This document shows positions 6,147 to 13,815 of a stretch of 22,256 nt of DNA, one piece after another. Within the stretch, counting starts at the first letter, position 1. The number at the start of each line of letters is the position of its first letter. A program made the translations under genes and the position numbers. The notes beneath the pieces were generated by a model. It saw only the letters and a list, made by a program, of their open reading frames with translations, had not been told where the DNA came from and ran no database searches. The stretch comes from Actinomycetes bacterium (lineage in GTDB: Bacteria; Actinomycetota; Actinomycetes; Propionibacteriales; Nocardioidaceae): positions 1-22,256 of the forward strand of contig JAEWXC010000058.1 in the NCBI GenBank assembly GCA_023396115.1, written 5' to 3'.

Positions 6147-7502
6147 TCAGAGGCGGGCCTGCGCCCCTTCGAGCACGGTGCGCAGGCGGCTGGCGATGTC
6201 GGCGAACTCCGGTTCGCCGATGATGAGCGGGGGTGCTAGCTGGATGACGGGGTCGCCGCGGTCGTCGGCGCGGCAGTACAGCCCCGCGTCCCACAACGCC
6301 CCGGACAGGTAGCCGCGCAGCAGCCGCTCGGACTCCTCGGCGTCGAAGGTCTCCTTGGTGGCGCGGTCCTTGACCAGCTCGATCCCGTAGAAGTACCCGT
6401 GGCCGCGCACGTCACCGACGATCGGCAGGTCCAGCAGCCCCTCCAGCGCAGCCCGGAACTTCGGGGCGTTGGCGTGCACGTGGTCGACCAGACCCTCGCG
6501 CTCCATGATGTCGAGGTTGGCCATCGCGACCGCCGCCGAGACCGGGTGCCCGCCGAAGGTGTAGCCGTGCGCGAACATCGTCGAGCCGTGCTGGAACGGC
6601 TCGAAGAGCCGCTCGCTGGCGATCATCGCGCCGATCGGGCTGTAGCCCGAGGTCAGGCCCTTGGCGCAGGTGATGATGTCGGGCTGGTAGCCGAACTCGG
6701 TCGCCCCGAACATCTCCCCGGTCCGGCCGAACGCGCAGATCACCTCGTCGGAGACCAGCAGCACGTCGTACTCGTCGCAGATCTCCCGGACCCGCTCGAA
6801 GTAGCCGGGCGGCGGCGGGAAGCAGCCGCCGGCGTTCTGCACCGGCTCCAGGAAGACCGCGGCCACGGTGTCGGGACCCTCGAACTCGATGGCCTCGGCG
6901 ATCCGGTCCGCGGCCCAGCGGCCGAAGGCCTTCTCGTCGTCACCGAGGTAGTCGGGGCGTCGGTAGTAGTTGGTGTTGGGCACCTTGTGCGCGCCCGGCA
7001 CCAGCGGCTCGAACATCTCCTTCAGCGGCGGGATGCCGGTGATCGACAGCGCCCCCTGCGGGGTGCCGTGGTAGGCCACCGCCCGGGAGATCACCTTGTG
7101 CTTGTTCGGCTTGCCGGTGAGCTTGAAGTACTGCTTGGCCAGCTTCCACGCCGACTCGACGGCCTCGCCGCCGCCGGTGGTGAAGAAGACCCGGTCCAGG
7201 TCGCCGGGAGCCATCGCGGCCAGCCGGTCGGCCAGCTCCATCGCGGCCGGGTGCGCGAATGACCACAGCGGGAAGAACGCCAGCTGCTCGGCCTGCTTGG
7301 CCGCCGCCTCGGCGAGTTCCTTGCGACCGTGCCCGACCTGGACGACGAAGAGCCCGGCCAACCCGTCGATGTACTCCCGGCCGGCGGCGTCGTAGATCTT
7401 GTGCCCCTCGCCGCGGACGATGACAGGCATCTGGCCCCCGTCGGCGTAGGTCGAGTGCCGGGTGAAGTGGAGCCAGAGGTGGTCGCTGGACGGGTGGGTC
7501 AT
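6147..7502 (-). CDS. Class III (PLP) aminotransferase, probable putrescine/diamine transaminase
   Basis: This 451-residue fold-type I aminotransferase shows Gly-Gly-Gly-Glu-Ala-Val-Glu-Ser-Ala-Trp-Lys (110-120) for phosphate binding, Ser-Asp-Glu-Val-Ile (251-255) with the Asp that contacts the pyridine nitrogen, and the Schiff-base lysine K281 in Cys-Ala-Lys-Gly-Leu-Thr-Ser-Gly-Tyr. It belongs to the omega-transaminase branch that includes SpuC-type putrescine:pyruvate transaminases, so the likely reaction is putrescine plus a keto acid to 4-aminobutanal. The evidence for putrescine is its context: translational coupling (ATGA overlap) to an Lrp regulator, with a divergent aminobutyraldehyde dehydrogenase and polyamine transporter. 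Other amine donors, such as cadaverine or beta-alanine, cannot be excluded. Transcription probably ends at the 6081-6119 hairpin. Confidence 0.88.
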   Translation of the reverse strand: MTHPSSDHLWLHFTRHSTYADGGQMPVIVRGEGHKIYDAAGREYIDGLAGLFVVQVGHGRKELAEAAAKQAEQLAFFPLWSFAHPAAMELADRLAAMAPGDLDRVFFTTGGGEAVESAWKLAKQYFKLTGKPNKHKVISRAVAYHGTPQGALSITGIPPLKEMFEPLVPGAHKVPNTNYYRRPDYLGDDEKAFGRWAADRIAEAIEFEGPDTVAAVFLEPVQNAGGCFPPPPGYFERVREICDEYDVLLVSDEVICAFGRTGEMFGATEFGYQPDIITCAKGLTSGYSPIGAMIASERLFEPFQHGSTMFAHGYTFGGHPVSAAVAMANLDIMEREGLVDHVHANAPKFRAALEGLLDLPIVGDVRGHGYFYGIELVKDRATKETFDAEESERLLRGYLSGALWDAGLYCRADDRGDPVIQLAPPLIIGEPEFADIASRLRTVLEGAQARL

Positions 7503-8017
7503 CGTGTCCCCCAGTTGTAGTGCTGCTTGTTGAGCTTCAGGTAGACGAAGGTCTCGGTGGTGAGCACGCCCTCGATGGCCCGGATCGCGCCGACCACCTC
7601 GAGCAGGTGCGGGTCGTCCTCGCAGACCACCTCGGCCAGCAGGTCGAAGCTGCCGGCGGTGGTGACCACGTAGTCGACCTCGTCGAGCGCGGCGACGTCG
7701 TCGCCCACGGCCCGGACGTCCCCGACGCTGCGGATCCCGATCATGGCCTGCCGGCTGAACCCGACCTGGGTGGGATCGGTGACCGCGACGATCTGCATGA
7801 CCTCCGACTCCAGCAACCGCTGCACCCGCGCCCGGACACCCGCCTCGGAGAGTCCGACCTCCTTGGCCAGGGTGGCGTACGAGGCACGCCCGTCCTCCTG
7901 GAGCAGGTCGATGAGGCGTTTGGAGATGTCGTCGAGCCGCATCGGCTCAGGCCGGTCGACCACCGCGCCGGAACGCACGGTGGCCACCGGGGTGCGCGTC
8001 GCGCCGGTCGTCGCCAT
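7499..8017 (-). CDS. Lrp/AsnC-family transcriptional regulator of the polyamine locus
   Basis: This 172-residue regulator has an N-terminal winged HTH (about 27-72: Asp-Ile-Ser-Lys-Arg-Leu-Ile-Asp-Leu-Leu-Gln-Glu-Asp-Gly-Arg through Val-Arg-Ala-Arg-Val-Gln-Arg-Leu) and a C-terminal RAM ligand-binding domain (about 90-160). The first 25 residues are a non-conserved extension; an internal ATG at 7942 is an alternative start. ATG 8017 is preferred because of the promoter-like TTGCCA-17 bp-CACGAT that ends 6 nt upstream. It overlaps the downstream aminotransferase gene by 4 bp. Family members typically bind a small amino acid or amine and regulate their own and adjacent genes. The inverted repeats in the divergent spacer are the likely operators. 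The ligand (putrescine, GABA or another) is inferred only. Confidence 0.92.
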   Translation of the reverse strand: MATTGATRTPVATVRSGAVVDRPEPMRLDDISKRLIDLLQEDGRASYATLAKEVGLSEAGVRARVQRLLESEVMQIVAVTDPTQVGFSRQAMIGIRSVGDVRAVGDDVAALDEVDYVVTTAGSFDLLAEVVCEDDPHLLEVVGAIRAIEGVLTTETFVYLKLNKQHYNWGTR

Positions 8018-8023
8018 TCCCTC

Positions 8024-8052
8024 ATCGTGTGCTCATTCCGCACCAATGGCAA
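8024..8052 (-). promoter_or_regulatory. Candidate promoter of the Lrp-aminotransferase operon
   Basis: On the reverse strand TTGCCA (8047-8052) and CACGAT (8024-8029) are 17 bp apart, and the ATG at 8017 follows after 6 nt, again the leaderless pattern. The -35 is a close match to TTGACA; the -10 is weak. The -35 lies exactly at the centre of the 34-bp dyad, so a protein bound there would block polymerase. Confidence 0.45.
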
Positions 8053-8068
8053 GCCATCAGTGCGGAAT
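8035..8068. promoter_or_regulatory. 34-bp dyad, probable operator
   Basis: Outer arms ATTCCGCAC (8035-8043) and GTGCGGAAT (8060-8068) are perfect complements. Inside them ATGGC (8046-8050) and GCCAT (8053-8057) are also perfect complements about AA. Both share one centre (between 8051 and 8052), with only two unpaired positions on each side. A 28-of-34 symmetric site between divergent genes is what a dimeric or tetrameric regulator such as the adjacent Lrp protein would need. Confidence 0.7.
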
Positions 8069-8101
8069 CCACAACGAAATGTGGATGAAACACAGGTTTC
8101 A
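8067..8101. promoter_or_regulatory. Two further inverted repeats in the divergent control region
   Basis: ATCCACA (8067-8073) and TGTGGAT (8080-8086) form a perfect 7-bp inverted repeat with a 6-nt spacer. TGAAAC (8086-8091) and GTTTCA (8096-8101) form a perfect 6-bp one with a 4-nt spacer. They directly abut the 34-bp dyad, in a stretch clearly more AT-rich than its surroundings. The three centres lie at 8051.5, 8076.5 and 8093.5. Confidence 0.6.
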
Positions 8102-8146
8102 CGAGGAAGTTGCCGTTCAACTCTTCCGCCGGTGTGGTCTGCGCCA

Positions 8147-8152
8147 TACAGT
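8147..8152 (+). promoter_or_regulatory. Candidate -10 box of the polyamine operon
   Basis: TACAGT lies 27 nt before the GTG start at 8180 and would give a leader of about 20 nt carrying the GAGGAG ribosome binding site at 8169-8174. No good -35 stands 17 bp upstream. An alternative is TTGCCG (8110-8115) with a 17-bp spacer to TGTGGT (8133-8138). Confidence 0.35.
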
Positions 8153-8179
8153 CGCAGCACCCGAGCCCGAGGAGCACCC

Positions 8180-9625
8180 GTGTCCACCCCGCGCACCCTG
8201 AAGAACTTCGTCGGAGGCCGCTACACCGCGCCCGTCGCCTCGGCCACGTCCGAGGTGGTCAACCCCGCGACCGGCACCGTCGTCGCGCACGCACCGGTCA
8301 GCAACAGCGAGGACGTCGACGTCGCCTACGCGGCCGCACGCGACGGATTCGCCGAGTGGAAGCGGGCCACCCCGGCCGAACGGCAGAAGGCGATGCTCGA
8401 CTTCGCCGACGCCGTGGAGTCCCGGGCCGCGGACTTCATCCGGCTGGAGGGCGAGAACACCGGCAAGCCGCACGCCCTGACCGCGTCGGAGGAGGTGCCG
8501 CCGATGGTCGACAACATCCGGTTCTTCGCCGGCGCCGCCCGGATCCTGGAGGGCAAGTCCGCGGCCGAGTACCTGGCCGGGCACACCTCGTGGGTGCGCC
8601 GCGAACCGATCGGCGTGATCGGACAGGTGACCCCGTGGAACTACCCGATGATGATGGCGATCTGGAAGGTCGCCCCGGCCATCGCGGCCGGCAACGCGGT
8701 GGTCCTCAAGCCCAGCGACACCACCCCCGAGACCACGCTGCTGCTGGCCGAGCTCGCCTCGGCGTTCCTGCCCGACGGGGTCTTCAACGTGGTCACCGGT
8801 GACCGGGACACCGGCCGGATGGTGGTCGAGCACCCGGGCGCCTCGATGGTCGCGATCACCGGCTCGGTCCGGGCCGGTGCCCAGGTGGCCGCCAGTGCGG
8901 CACCCGACCTCAAGCGGGTCCACCTGGAGCTGGGCGGCAAGGCACCGGCGGTGGTCTTCGGCGACGCCGACATGACCGCGGCCGTGGAGGGTCTGGCCGG
9001 CGCCGGCTACTTCAACGCCGGCCAGGACTGCACCGCCGCGACCCGCGTCCTGGTGGCCGCCGAGGCCGCCGGCGACTTCACCGCCGCCCTGGCCGAGCAC
9101 GCCCGCTCCGCGGTCCGGGTCGGGATGCCCGACGACGACGCGGCCGACCTGGGGCCGGTCAACAACGTCGACCAGCTGGCCCGGGTGCAGGGCTTCCTCG
9201 AACGGCTGCCCGCGCACGCCACGGTCGAGGCCGGCGGCAACCGGATCGCCGCCCTGGGCCAGGGGTTCTTCCTCGAACCCACCGTGGTCTCCGGACTGCG
9301 CCAGGACGACGAGGCGATCCAGTCGGAGATCTTCGGCCCGGTGATCACCGTGCAGACCTTCGAGGACGAGGCCGAGGCGCTGCGGATGGCCAACGGTGTC
9401 GACTACGGGCTCGCCTCCTCGGTGTGGACCAAGGACTTCGGGCGGGCGATGCGGTTCTCCGCCGACCTGGACTTCGGGTGCGTGTGGATCAACACCCACA
9501 TCCCGTTCCTCTCGGAGATGCCGCACGGCGGCTACAAGAAGTCCGGCTACGGCAAGGACCTGTCCATGTACGGGTTCGAGGACTACACCCGGATCAAGCA
9601 CGTCATGGCCAACATCGAGAGCTGA
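8180..9625 (+). CDS. patD: Gamma-aminobutyraldehyde dehydrogenase
   Basis: This NAD(P)-dependent aldehyde dehydrogenase should oxidise 4-aminobutanal (from putrescine) to GABA. The 481-residue product has the family landmarks in order: Thr-Pro-Trp-Asn-Tyr-Pro (151-156), Leu-Lys-Pro-Ser (cofactor binding, 176-179), general base Glu250 in Leu-Glu-Leu-Gly-Gly-Lys-Ala-Pro, nucleophile Cys284 in Asn-Ala-Gly-Gln-Asp-Cys-Thr, and the C-terminal Gly-Tyr-Lys-Lys-Ser-Gly-Tyr-Gly-Lys typical of aminobutyraldehyde dehydrogenases. The frame is open far upstream (to 7520), but that part is antisense to the Lrp gene and does not resemble a protein; GTG 8180 has GAGGAG 5 nt before it. It is the first gene of the forward operon. 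Related omega-aminoaldehydes such as 3-aminopropanal are plausible substrates too. Confidence 0.92.
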   Translation: MSTPRTLKNFVGGRYTAPVASATSEVVNPATGTVVAHAPVSNSEDVDVAYAAARDGFAEWKRATPAERQKAMLDFADAVESRAADFIRLEGENTGKPHALTASEEVPPMVDNIRFFAGAARILEGKSAAEYLAGHTSWVRREPIGVIGQVTPWNYPMMMAIWKVAPAIAAGNAVVLKPSDTTPETTLLLAELASAFLPDGVFNVVTGDRDTGRMVVEHPGASMVAITGSVRAGAQVAASAAPDLKRVHLELGGKAPAVVFGDADMTAAVEGLAGAGYFNAGQDCTAATRVLVAAEAAGDFTAALAEHARSAVRVGMPDDDAADLGPVNNVDQLARVQGFLERLPAHATVEAGGNRIAALGQGFFLEPTVVSGLRQDDEAIQSEIFGPVITVQTFEDEAEALRMANGVDYGLASSVWTKDFGRAMRFSADLDFGCVWINTHIPFLSEMPHGGYKKSGYGKDLSMYGFEDYTRIKHVMANIES

Positions 9626-9636
9626 TCGGAGACACG

Positions 9637-10893
9637 ATGAGTCCGTTCCCGAGCCGCCGTCGGCGGCCGATGAGCCCGGAGGCCCGGGCCGTCGTCGCGT
9701 CGATGGGCGGCGGCCTGACCCGGCGGCAGCTGCTCGGGGCGACCGGCGCCGCCGGTGCCGCCGCCGCGCTGGCCGCGTGCGCCCCGCCCAAGCCGATGGC
9801 ACCCGGTGGGCTCGCCGCGCTCGACCTGCCGCGTGACGTCTCGGCCACCGACAAGGTCGTGCGGTGGGCCAACTGGACCGCCTACATGGACATCAACGAG
9901 AAGACCAAGAAGCACCCCACGCTCGAGGCCTTCACCAAACGGACCGGGATCCGGGTCGAGTACACCGAGGACATCGACGACAACGACACCTACTTCTCCA
10001 AGATCAACCCCCAGCTGCGGGCCGGCCAGACCATCGACCGCGACATCTTCTCCCCCACCGACTGGATGGCGGCCCGGGTGATCCGCGAGGGCCTGTGCCA
10101 GCCGCTGGACCTGATGCAGCTGCCGCACGTGGTCTCGAACATGCTCGACGCGCTCAAGGACGTCCCGTTCGACCCGGGCCGCCGCAACTCGGTGACCTGG
10201 CAGTCCGGCTTCGCCGGGATCGGCTACAACCGCGCCAAGGTCGGCCGGGAGCTGCGCACCCTCGACGACCTGTGGGCCGACGACCTCAAGGGCAAGATCG
10301 TGGTGCTCCAGGAGTTCCGCGACACCGTCGGGATCGTCATGCAGTCCCAGGGCGTCGACATCACCTCCGACTGGGGCCGCACCGAGTACGAGAAGGCCGT
10401 CGACTTCATCGAGGGCAAGATCGCCGACGGCTTCATCCGCAAGGTCAAGGGCAACGCCTACCTCGAGGACCTCACCGCCGGCACCGCCTACGCCGGCATC
10501 ACCTGGTCGGGCGACATCTTCACGCTGGCCTGGGACACCGGCGACGACAACTGGACCTTCACCATCCCCGAGTCCGGCGGCACGCTGTGGAGCGACAACA
10601 ACCTGATCCCGATCACCTCCACCCACCAGCGCAACGCGCACCGGCTCATCGACTACTACTACGAGCCCGAGGTGGCCGCCGAGGTGGCGGCATACGTGAA
10701 CTACGTCTGCCCGGTCAAGGGCGCCCAGGCGGAGATGGAGAAGATCGACCCGGAGCTCGCCCAGAGCCCGTTCATCTTCCCCTCGGCGGAGTACATCTCC
10801 GAGCACAACATCCAGAGCTTCCGGGCCCTGGATGCCGACGAGGACCAGGAGTTCGCGAAGACCTGGTCCGACCGAGTGGTCCTGGGAGGCTGA
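9637..10893 (+). CDS. potD: Polyamine ABC transporter substrate-binding lipoprotein (PotD-like), Tat-type signal
   Basis: This 418-residue extracytoplasmic binding protein captures putrescine/spermidine for the transporter encoded next. The N-terminus has a twin-arginine motif (Arg29-Arg30-Gln-Leu-Leu-Gly), an Ala-rich hydrophobic core, and a lipobox Leu-Ala-Ala-Cys48, so it should be exported folded and anchored by a lipid on Cys48. By eye, residues matching the polyamine pocket of E. coli PotD are present: Asn-Trp80-Thr with Tyr83, Trp290 in Ile-Thr-Trp-Ser-Gly, and Trp318-Ser-Asp320, where the Asp grips an amine. The acidic pocket segment (PotD Glu171 region) is altered to Arg-Asp at 228-229, so ligand preference may differ. 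ATG 9637 lies 11 nt after the dehydrogenase stop. The unusually long n-region (28 residues before the Arg pair) could hide a later start at Met12 or Met23. Confidence 0.9.
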   Translation: MSPFPSRRRRPMSPEARAVVASMGGGLTRRQLLGATGAAGAAAALAACAPPKPMAPGGLAALDLPRDVSATDKVVRWANWTAYMDINEKTKKHPTLEAFTKRTGIRVEYTEDIDDNDTYFSKINPQLRAGQTIDRDIFSPTDWMAARVIREGLCQPLDLMQLPHVVSNMLDALKDVPFDPGRRNSVTWQSGFAGIGYNRAKVGRELRTLDDLWADDLKGKIVVLQEFRDTVGIVMQSQGVDITSDWGRTEYEKAVDFIEGKIADGFIRKVKGNAYLEDLTAGTAYAGITWSGDIFTLAWDTGDDNWTFTIPESGGTLWSDNNLIPITSTHQRNAHRLIDYYYEPEVAAEVAAYVNYVCPVKGAQAEMEKIDPELAQSPFIFPSAEYISEHNIQSFRALDADEDQEFAKTWSDRVVLGG

Positions 10894-10894
10894 C

Positions 10895-12001
10895 ATGGCG
10901 GGATTCCGAGAGGCGACCGGGGACCTGACCATCGAGTCGGTCACCAAGGACTTCGCCGACTTCCGGGCCGTGGACGACCTGTCGCTGAGCGTGCCGCGCG
11001 GCTCGTTCTTCGCCCTGCTCGGCCCGTCCGGGTGCGGCAAGTCCACCACGCTGCGGATCGTGGCCGGGCTGGAGCAGCCCACCGCGGGGCGGGTGCTCAT
11101 CGGCGACACCGACCTCACCGGGTCGCGTGCCTACGAGCGCCCGGTGAACACGGTCTTCCAGTCCTACGCCCTGTTCCCGCACCTGAGCGTGCGCGACAAC
11201 GTGGCGTTCGGACCCAAGCGCCGCAAGGAGGCCGACGCCCTGCGGCTGGCCGACGAGACCCTCGAGCTGGTCCAGATGACCCAGTTCGCCCGGCGCCGGC
11301 CGACCCAGCTCTCCGGTGGTCAGCAGCAGCGGGTCGCGGTGGCCCGGGCGCTGGTGAACCGGCCCGAGGTGCTGCTGCTCGACGAGCCGCTGGGTGCCCT
11401 GGACCTCAAGCTGCGCCGTGAGATGCAGGTGGAGCTCAAGCGGATCCAGACCGAGGTCGGCCTCACCTTCATCCACGTCACCCACGACCAGGAGGAGGCC
11501 ATGACGATGGCCGACACGGTCGCGGTGATGAACAACGGCCGGATCGAGCAGATGGGCGAGCCGGTGGCCCTCTACGACCTGCCCACGACCCGGTTCGTCG
11601 CCCAGTTCGTGGGGCAGTCCAACATGGGCCGCGGCACCATCGAGGGCGACGACGGCGACTACTGGCTGGCCGACGTGCTCGGCACGAAGGTGAAGATCCC
11701 CAAGGCCCGCTCGCAGGTGACCTCGGGCGACTTCCACTTCGGGGTCCGCCCCGAGAAGGTGAAGATCGGCCGCAGCGCCCCCTCGGGCAGCGGCGGCGAC
11801 GTGCGCGGGATCGTCCAGGACGTCTCGTTCCTGGGGGTCGCCACCAGCTACCTGATCCGGATGCCCTCGGGCACGGTGTGGAGCGTCTACGAGCAGAACC
11901 TCGACCTGGAGCCGCTGGACCTGCGTCCGGGCGACGAGTGCTGGATCTCCTGGGACCCCGGGCACGCGTTCGCGGTGCCGTTGGACGAGGAGGAGCGGTG
12001 A
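10895..12001 (+). CDS. potA: Polyamine ABC transporter ATP-binding protein (PotA-like)
   Basis: This 368-residue cytoplasmic ATPase powers polyamine import. The Walker A motif Gly-Pro-Ser-Gly-Cys-Gly-Lys-Ser-Thr is at 43-51, the Q-loop Phe-Gln-Ser at 88-90, the signature Leu-Ser-Gly-Gly-Gln-Gln-Gln-Arg at 139-146, Walker B Leu-Leu-Leu-Asp-Glu-Pro at 160-165, and the switch His197. A C-terminal TOBE-type regulatory domain (about 280-365) marks the PotA/MalK/CysA class. The gene starts one base after the binding-protein stop and its GGAGG lies inside that gene; its stop overlaps the next GTG (GTGA). Dedicated polyamine use follows from the neighbouring genes; the ATPase sequence alone does not fix the substrate. 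Confidence 0.93.
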   Translation: MAGFREATGDLTIESVTKDFADFRAVDDLSLSVPRGSFFALLGPSGCGKSTTLRIVAGLEQPTAGRVLIGDTDLTGSRAYERPVNTVFQSYALFPHLSVRDNVAFGPKRRKEADALRLADETLELVQMTQFARRRPTQLSGGQQQRVAVARALVNRPEVLLLDEPLGALDLKLRREMQVELKRIQTEVGLTFIHVTHDQEEAMTMADTVAVMNNGRIEQMGEPVALYDLPTTRFVAQFVGQSNMGRGTIEGDDGDYWLADVLGTKVKIPKARSQVTSGDFHFGVRPEKVKIGRSAPSGSGGDVRGIVQDVSFLGVATSYLIRMPSGTVWSVYEQNLDLEPLDLRPGDECWISWDPGHAFAVPLDEEER

Positions 12002-12918
12002 GCATCCTGGCCGCGGCGGCGCAGCAGAACGCGCCGGCGGCCGACCCCGGCCAGGAGATGGCCGGTGCCGGGAACCGCAAGCCGTGGGTGGCGTACACGC
12101 TGCTGCTGCCCGGGGTGCTGTGGCTGGGGATCTTCTTCGTCTTCCCGCTGGTCCAGCTGGCCGCGGTCAGCCTGCAGTCGGGGTGGCCGGGCTTCCCCGG
12201 CTACTACTACCGCGACGTCAACTTCGGCAACTACACCTCGGCGCTGACCGACTACGCCCCGCACTTCCTGCGCAGCTTCGCCTACGCCGGTGCGGCCACG
12301 GTGCTGGCGTTCCTGCTGGCCTACCCGCTGGCCTACGCGATGGCGTTCAAGGCCGGCCGGTGGCGCCCGCTGATGCTGATCGGCGTGATCGCCCCGTTCT
12401 TCACCTCGTTCATCCTGCGCACGTTCGCGTGGTCGCAGATCCTGGGCGACGAGTCGTGGGTGGTGGAGACGCTGAACTTCCTGCACCTGCTGCCCGGGGA
12501 CCGGCTGATCAACACCCCGGTCGCGGTGGTCGCCGGCCTGACCTACAACTTCCTGCCGTTCATGGTGCTGCCGATCTACGCCTCCCTGGAGCGGGCCGAC
12601 CCGCGGGTGATCGAGGCCGGCGGTGACCTGTACGCGAACGGCTTCACCACCTTCCGCACGGTGACCCTGCCGATGTCGATGCCGGGCGTGCTGGCCGGCA
12701 CCCTGCTCACTTTCATCCCGGCGGCCGGCGACTTCGTCAACATGGAGCTCCTCGGCCCCCAGAAGGGGAAGATGATCGGCAACGTCATCAACGACCAGTT
12801 CCTGGCCGTCCCGGGTGGCTACCCCACCGCGGCGGCCCTGTCGTTCACGCTGATGGCCGCGATCCTGGTGATGGTCTTCTTCTACGTCCGCCGCTTCGGG
12901 ACCGAGGAGCTGGTCTGA
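11998..12918 (+). CDS. potB: Polyamine ABC transporter permease (PotB-like)
   Basis: This 306-residue permease has about six membrane segments (approximately 31-57, 93-117, 123-147, 173-197, 229-249, 279-299). The cytoplasmic EAA loop that docks to the ATPase is Glu206-Ala-Gly-Gly-Asp-Leu-Tyr-Ala-Asn-Gly...Leu-Pro-Met-Ser-Met-Pro-Gly (206-230). The GTG start at 11998 shares bases with the potA stop (GTGA). The frame is open further upstream to 11878, but that would overlap potA by 120 bp, so the coupled start is preferred. The first ~28 residues are a hydrophilic Ala/Pro tail. Its stop overlaps the next ATG by one base. Confidence 0.92.
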   Translation: MSILAAAAQQNAPAADPGQEMAGAGNRKPWVAYTLLLPGVLWLGIFFVFPLVQLAAVSLQSGWPGFPGYYYRDVNFGNYTSALTDYAPHFLRSFAYAGAATVLAFLLAYPLAYAMAFKAGRWRPLMLIGVIAPFFTSFILRTFAWSQILGDESWVVETLNFLHLLPGDRLINTPVAVVAGLTYNFLPFMVLPIYASLERADPRVIEAGGDLYANGFTTFRTVTLPMSMPGVLAGTLLTFIPAAGDFVNMELLGPQKGKMIGNVINDQFLAVPGGYPTAAALSFTLMAAILVMVFFYVRRFGTEELV

Positions 12919-13787
12919 TGAGCACCCCTGCCACGCCCCGGACCCGCCCACCGGGCGGTGGGTACCGCCCCTCCGCGGCCAAGCGCGCCCAACTGTGGCT
13001 GGAGAACCACTTCGTGATGATCTCGGCGCTGCTGGTGCTGGGGTTCCTGTTCCTGCCGATCGTCTACACGTTCGTCTTCTCGTTCAACGACCACGGCAAG
13101 ACCAACATCGTGTGGCAGGGCTTCACCACCGAGCACTGGAAGGACCCGTGCGGTGTCGCCGGCGCCTGCTCCTCACTGGTGACCTCGCTGCAGGTGGGCG
13201 TGATCGCGACGCTGGTCTCCGTGGCGCTGGGCACGATGATGGCCCTGGCCATGGTCCGCTACCGGTTCCGCGGCAAGGGCGCCGGCAACCTGCTGGTGTT
13301 CGTGCCGATGGCCACGCCCGAGATCGTCCTGGGTGCCTCGCTGCTGACGATCTTCGTGCAGGCGTTCAGCTTCGTGCAGCTGGGGTTCTGGACCATCACC
13401 GCCGCACACATCATGTTCTGCCTCAGCTACGTGGTGGTGACCGTGCGGGCCCGGATCCAGTCCCTGGACCCACGCATCGAGGAGGCCTCCCAGGACCTCT
13501 ACGCCAGCCCGATGACCACCTTCTGGCTGGTCACGTTCCCGCTGATCCTGCCCGGCGTGCTGGGGGCGGGGATGCTGGCGTTCGCGCTCAGCTTCGACGA
13601 CTTCATCATCACCAACTTCACCTCGGGCAACGAGTCGACCTTCCCGAAGTTCGTCTACGTGTCGGCCAAGCGCGGCATCCCGGCCGAGGCCAACGTCATC
13701 GGCATCTCGATGTTCGCGATCGCGATGGCCCTGGTGCTGGGCGTGATGATCGCCGGCCGGCTCCGGGAACGCCGCACCCCCTCCTGA
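12918..13787 (+). CDS. potC: Polyamine ABC transporter permease (PotC-like)
   Basis: This is the second permease subunit, 289 residues, with about six membrane segments (approximately 33-55, 91-113, 123-147, 157-177, 211-232, 257-280). The EAA loop is Glu189-Ala-Ser-Gln-Asp-Leu-Tyr-Ala-Ser...Phe-Pro-Leu-Ile-Leu-Pro-Gly (189-213), and the following Phe-Asp-Asp-Phe-Ile-Ile-Thr is typical of PotC. The ATG at 12918 overlaps the potB stop as TGATG. A periplasmic insert holding two cysteines (Cys78, Cys84) could form a disulfide; this is an observation only. Confidence 0.92.
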   Translation: MSTPATPRTRPPGGGYRPSAAKRAQLWLENHFVMISALLVLGFLFLPIVYTFVFSFNDHGKTNIVWQGFTTEHWKDPCGVAGACSSLVTSLQVGVIATLVSVALGTMMALAMVRYRFRGKGAGNLLVFVPMATPEIVLGASLLTIFVQAFSFVQLGFWTITAAHIMFCLSYVVVTVRARIQSLDPRIEEASQDLYASPMTTFWLVTFPLILPGVLGAGMLAFALSFDDFIITNFTSGNESTFPKFVYVSAKRGIPAEANVIGISMFAIAMALVLGVMIAGRLRERRTPS

Positions 13788-13815
13788 CCCCACGCACGAG
13801 AGAGCTGGACCCCGC

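Noticed and set aside
7520..8179. A 660-bp upstream extension of the aminobutyraldehyde dehydrogenase frame
   Set aside because: It is antisense to the Lrp gene and the control region, and the aldehyde dehydrogenase fold begins right after GTG 8180, which has a good ribosome binding site.
8018..8179. A riboswitch or small RNA in the divergent spacer
   Set aside because: The inverted repeats lie upstream of the proposed forward transcription start and upstream of a leaderless reverse transcript, so they would not be transcribed in either leader. DNA operators explain them better.
8117..9802. A 561-codon open frame antisense to the aminobutyraldehyde dehydrogenase gene
   Set aside because: Its product is Gly/Arg/His/Asp-rich with no family motifs, and it mirrors the third-position GC bias of the real gene on the other strand.
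10772..11965. A 397-codon open frame antisense to potA
   Set aside because: No recognisable domain and typical composition of a high-GC antisense shadow; potA on the other strand has every ABC motif.
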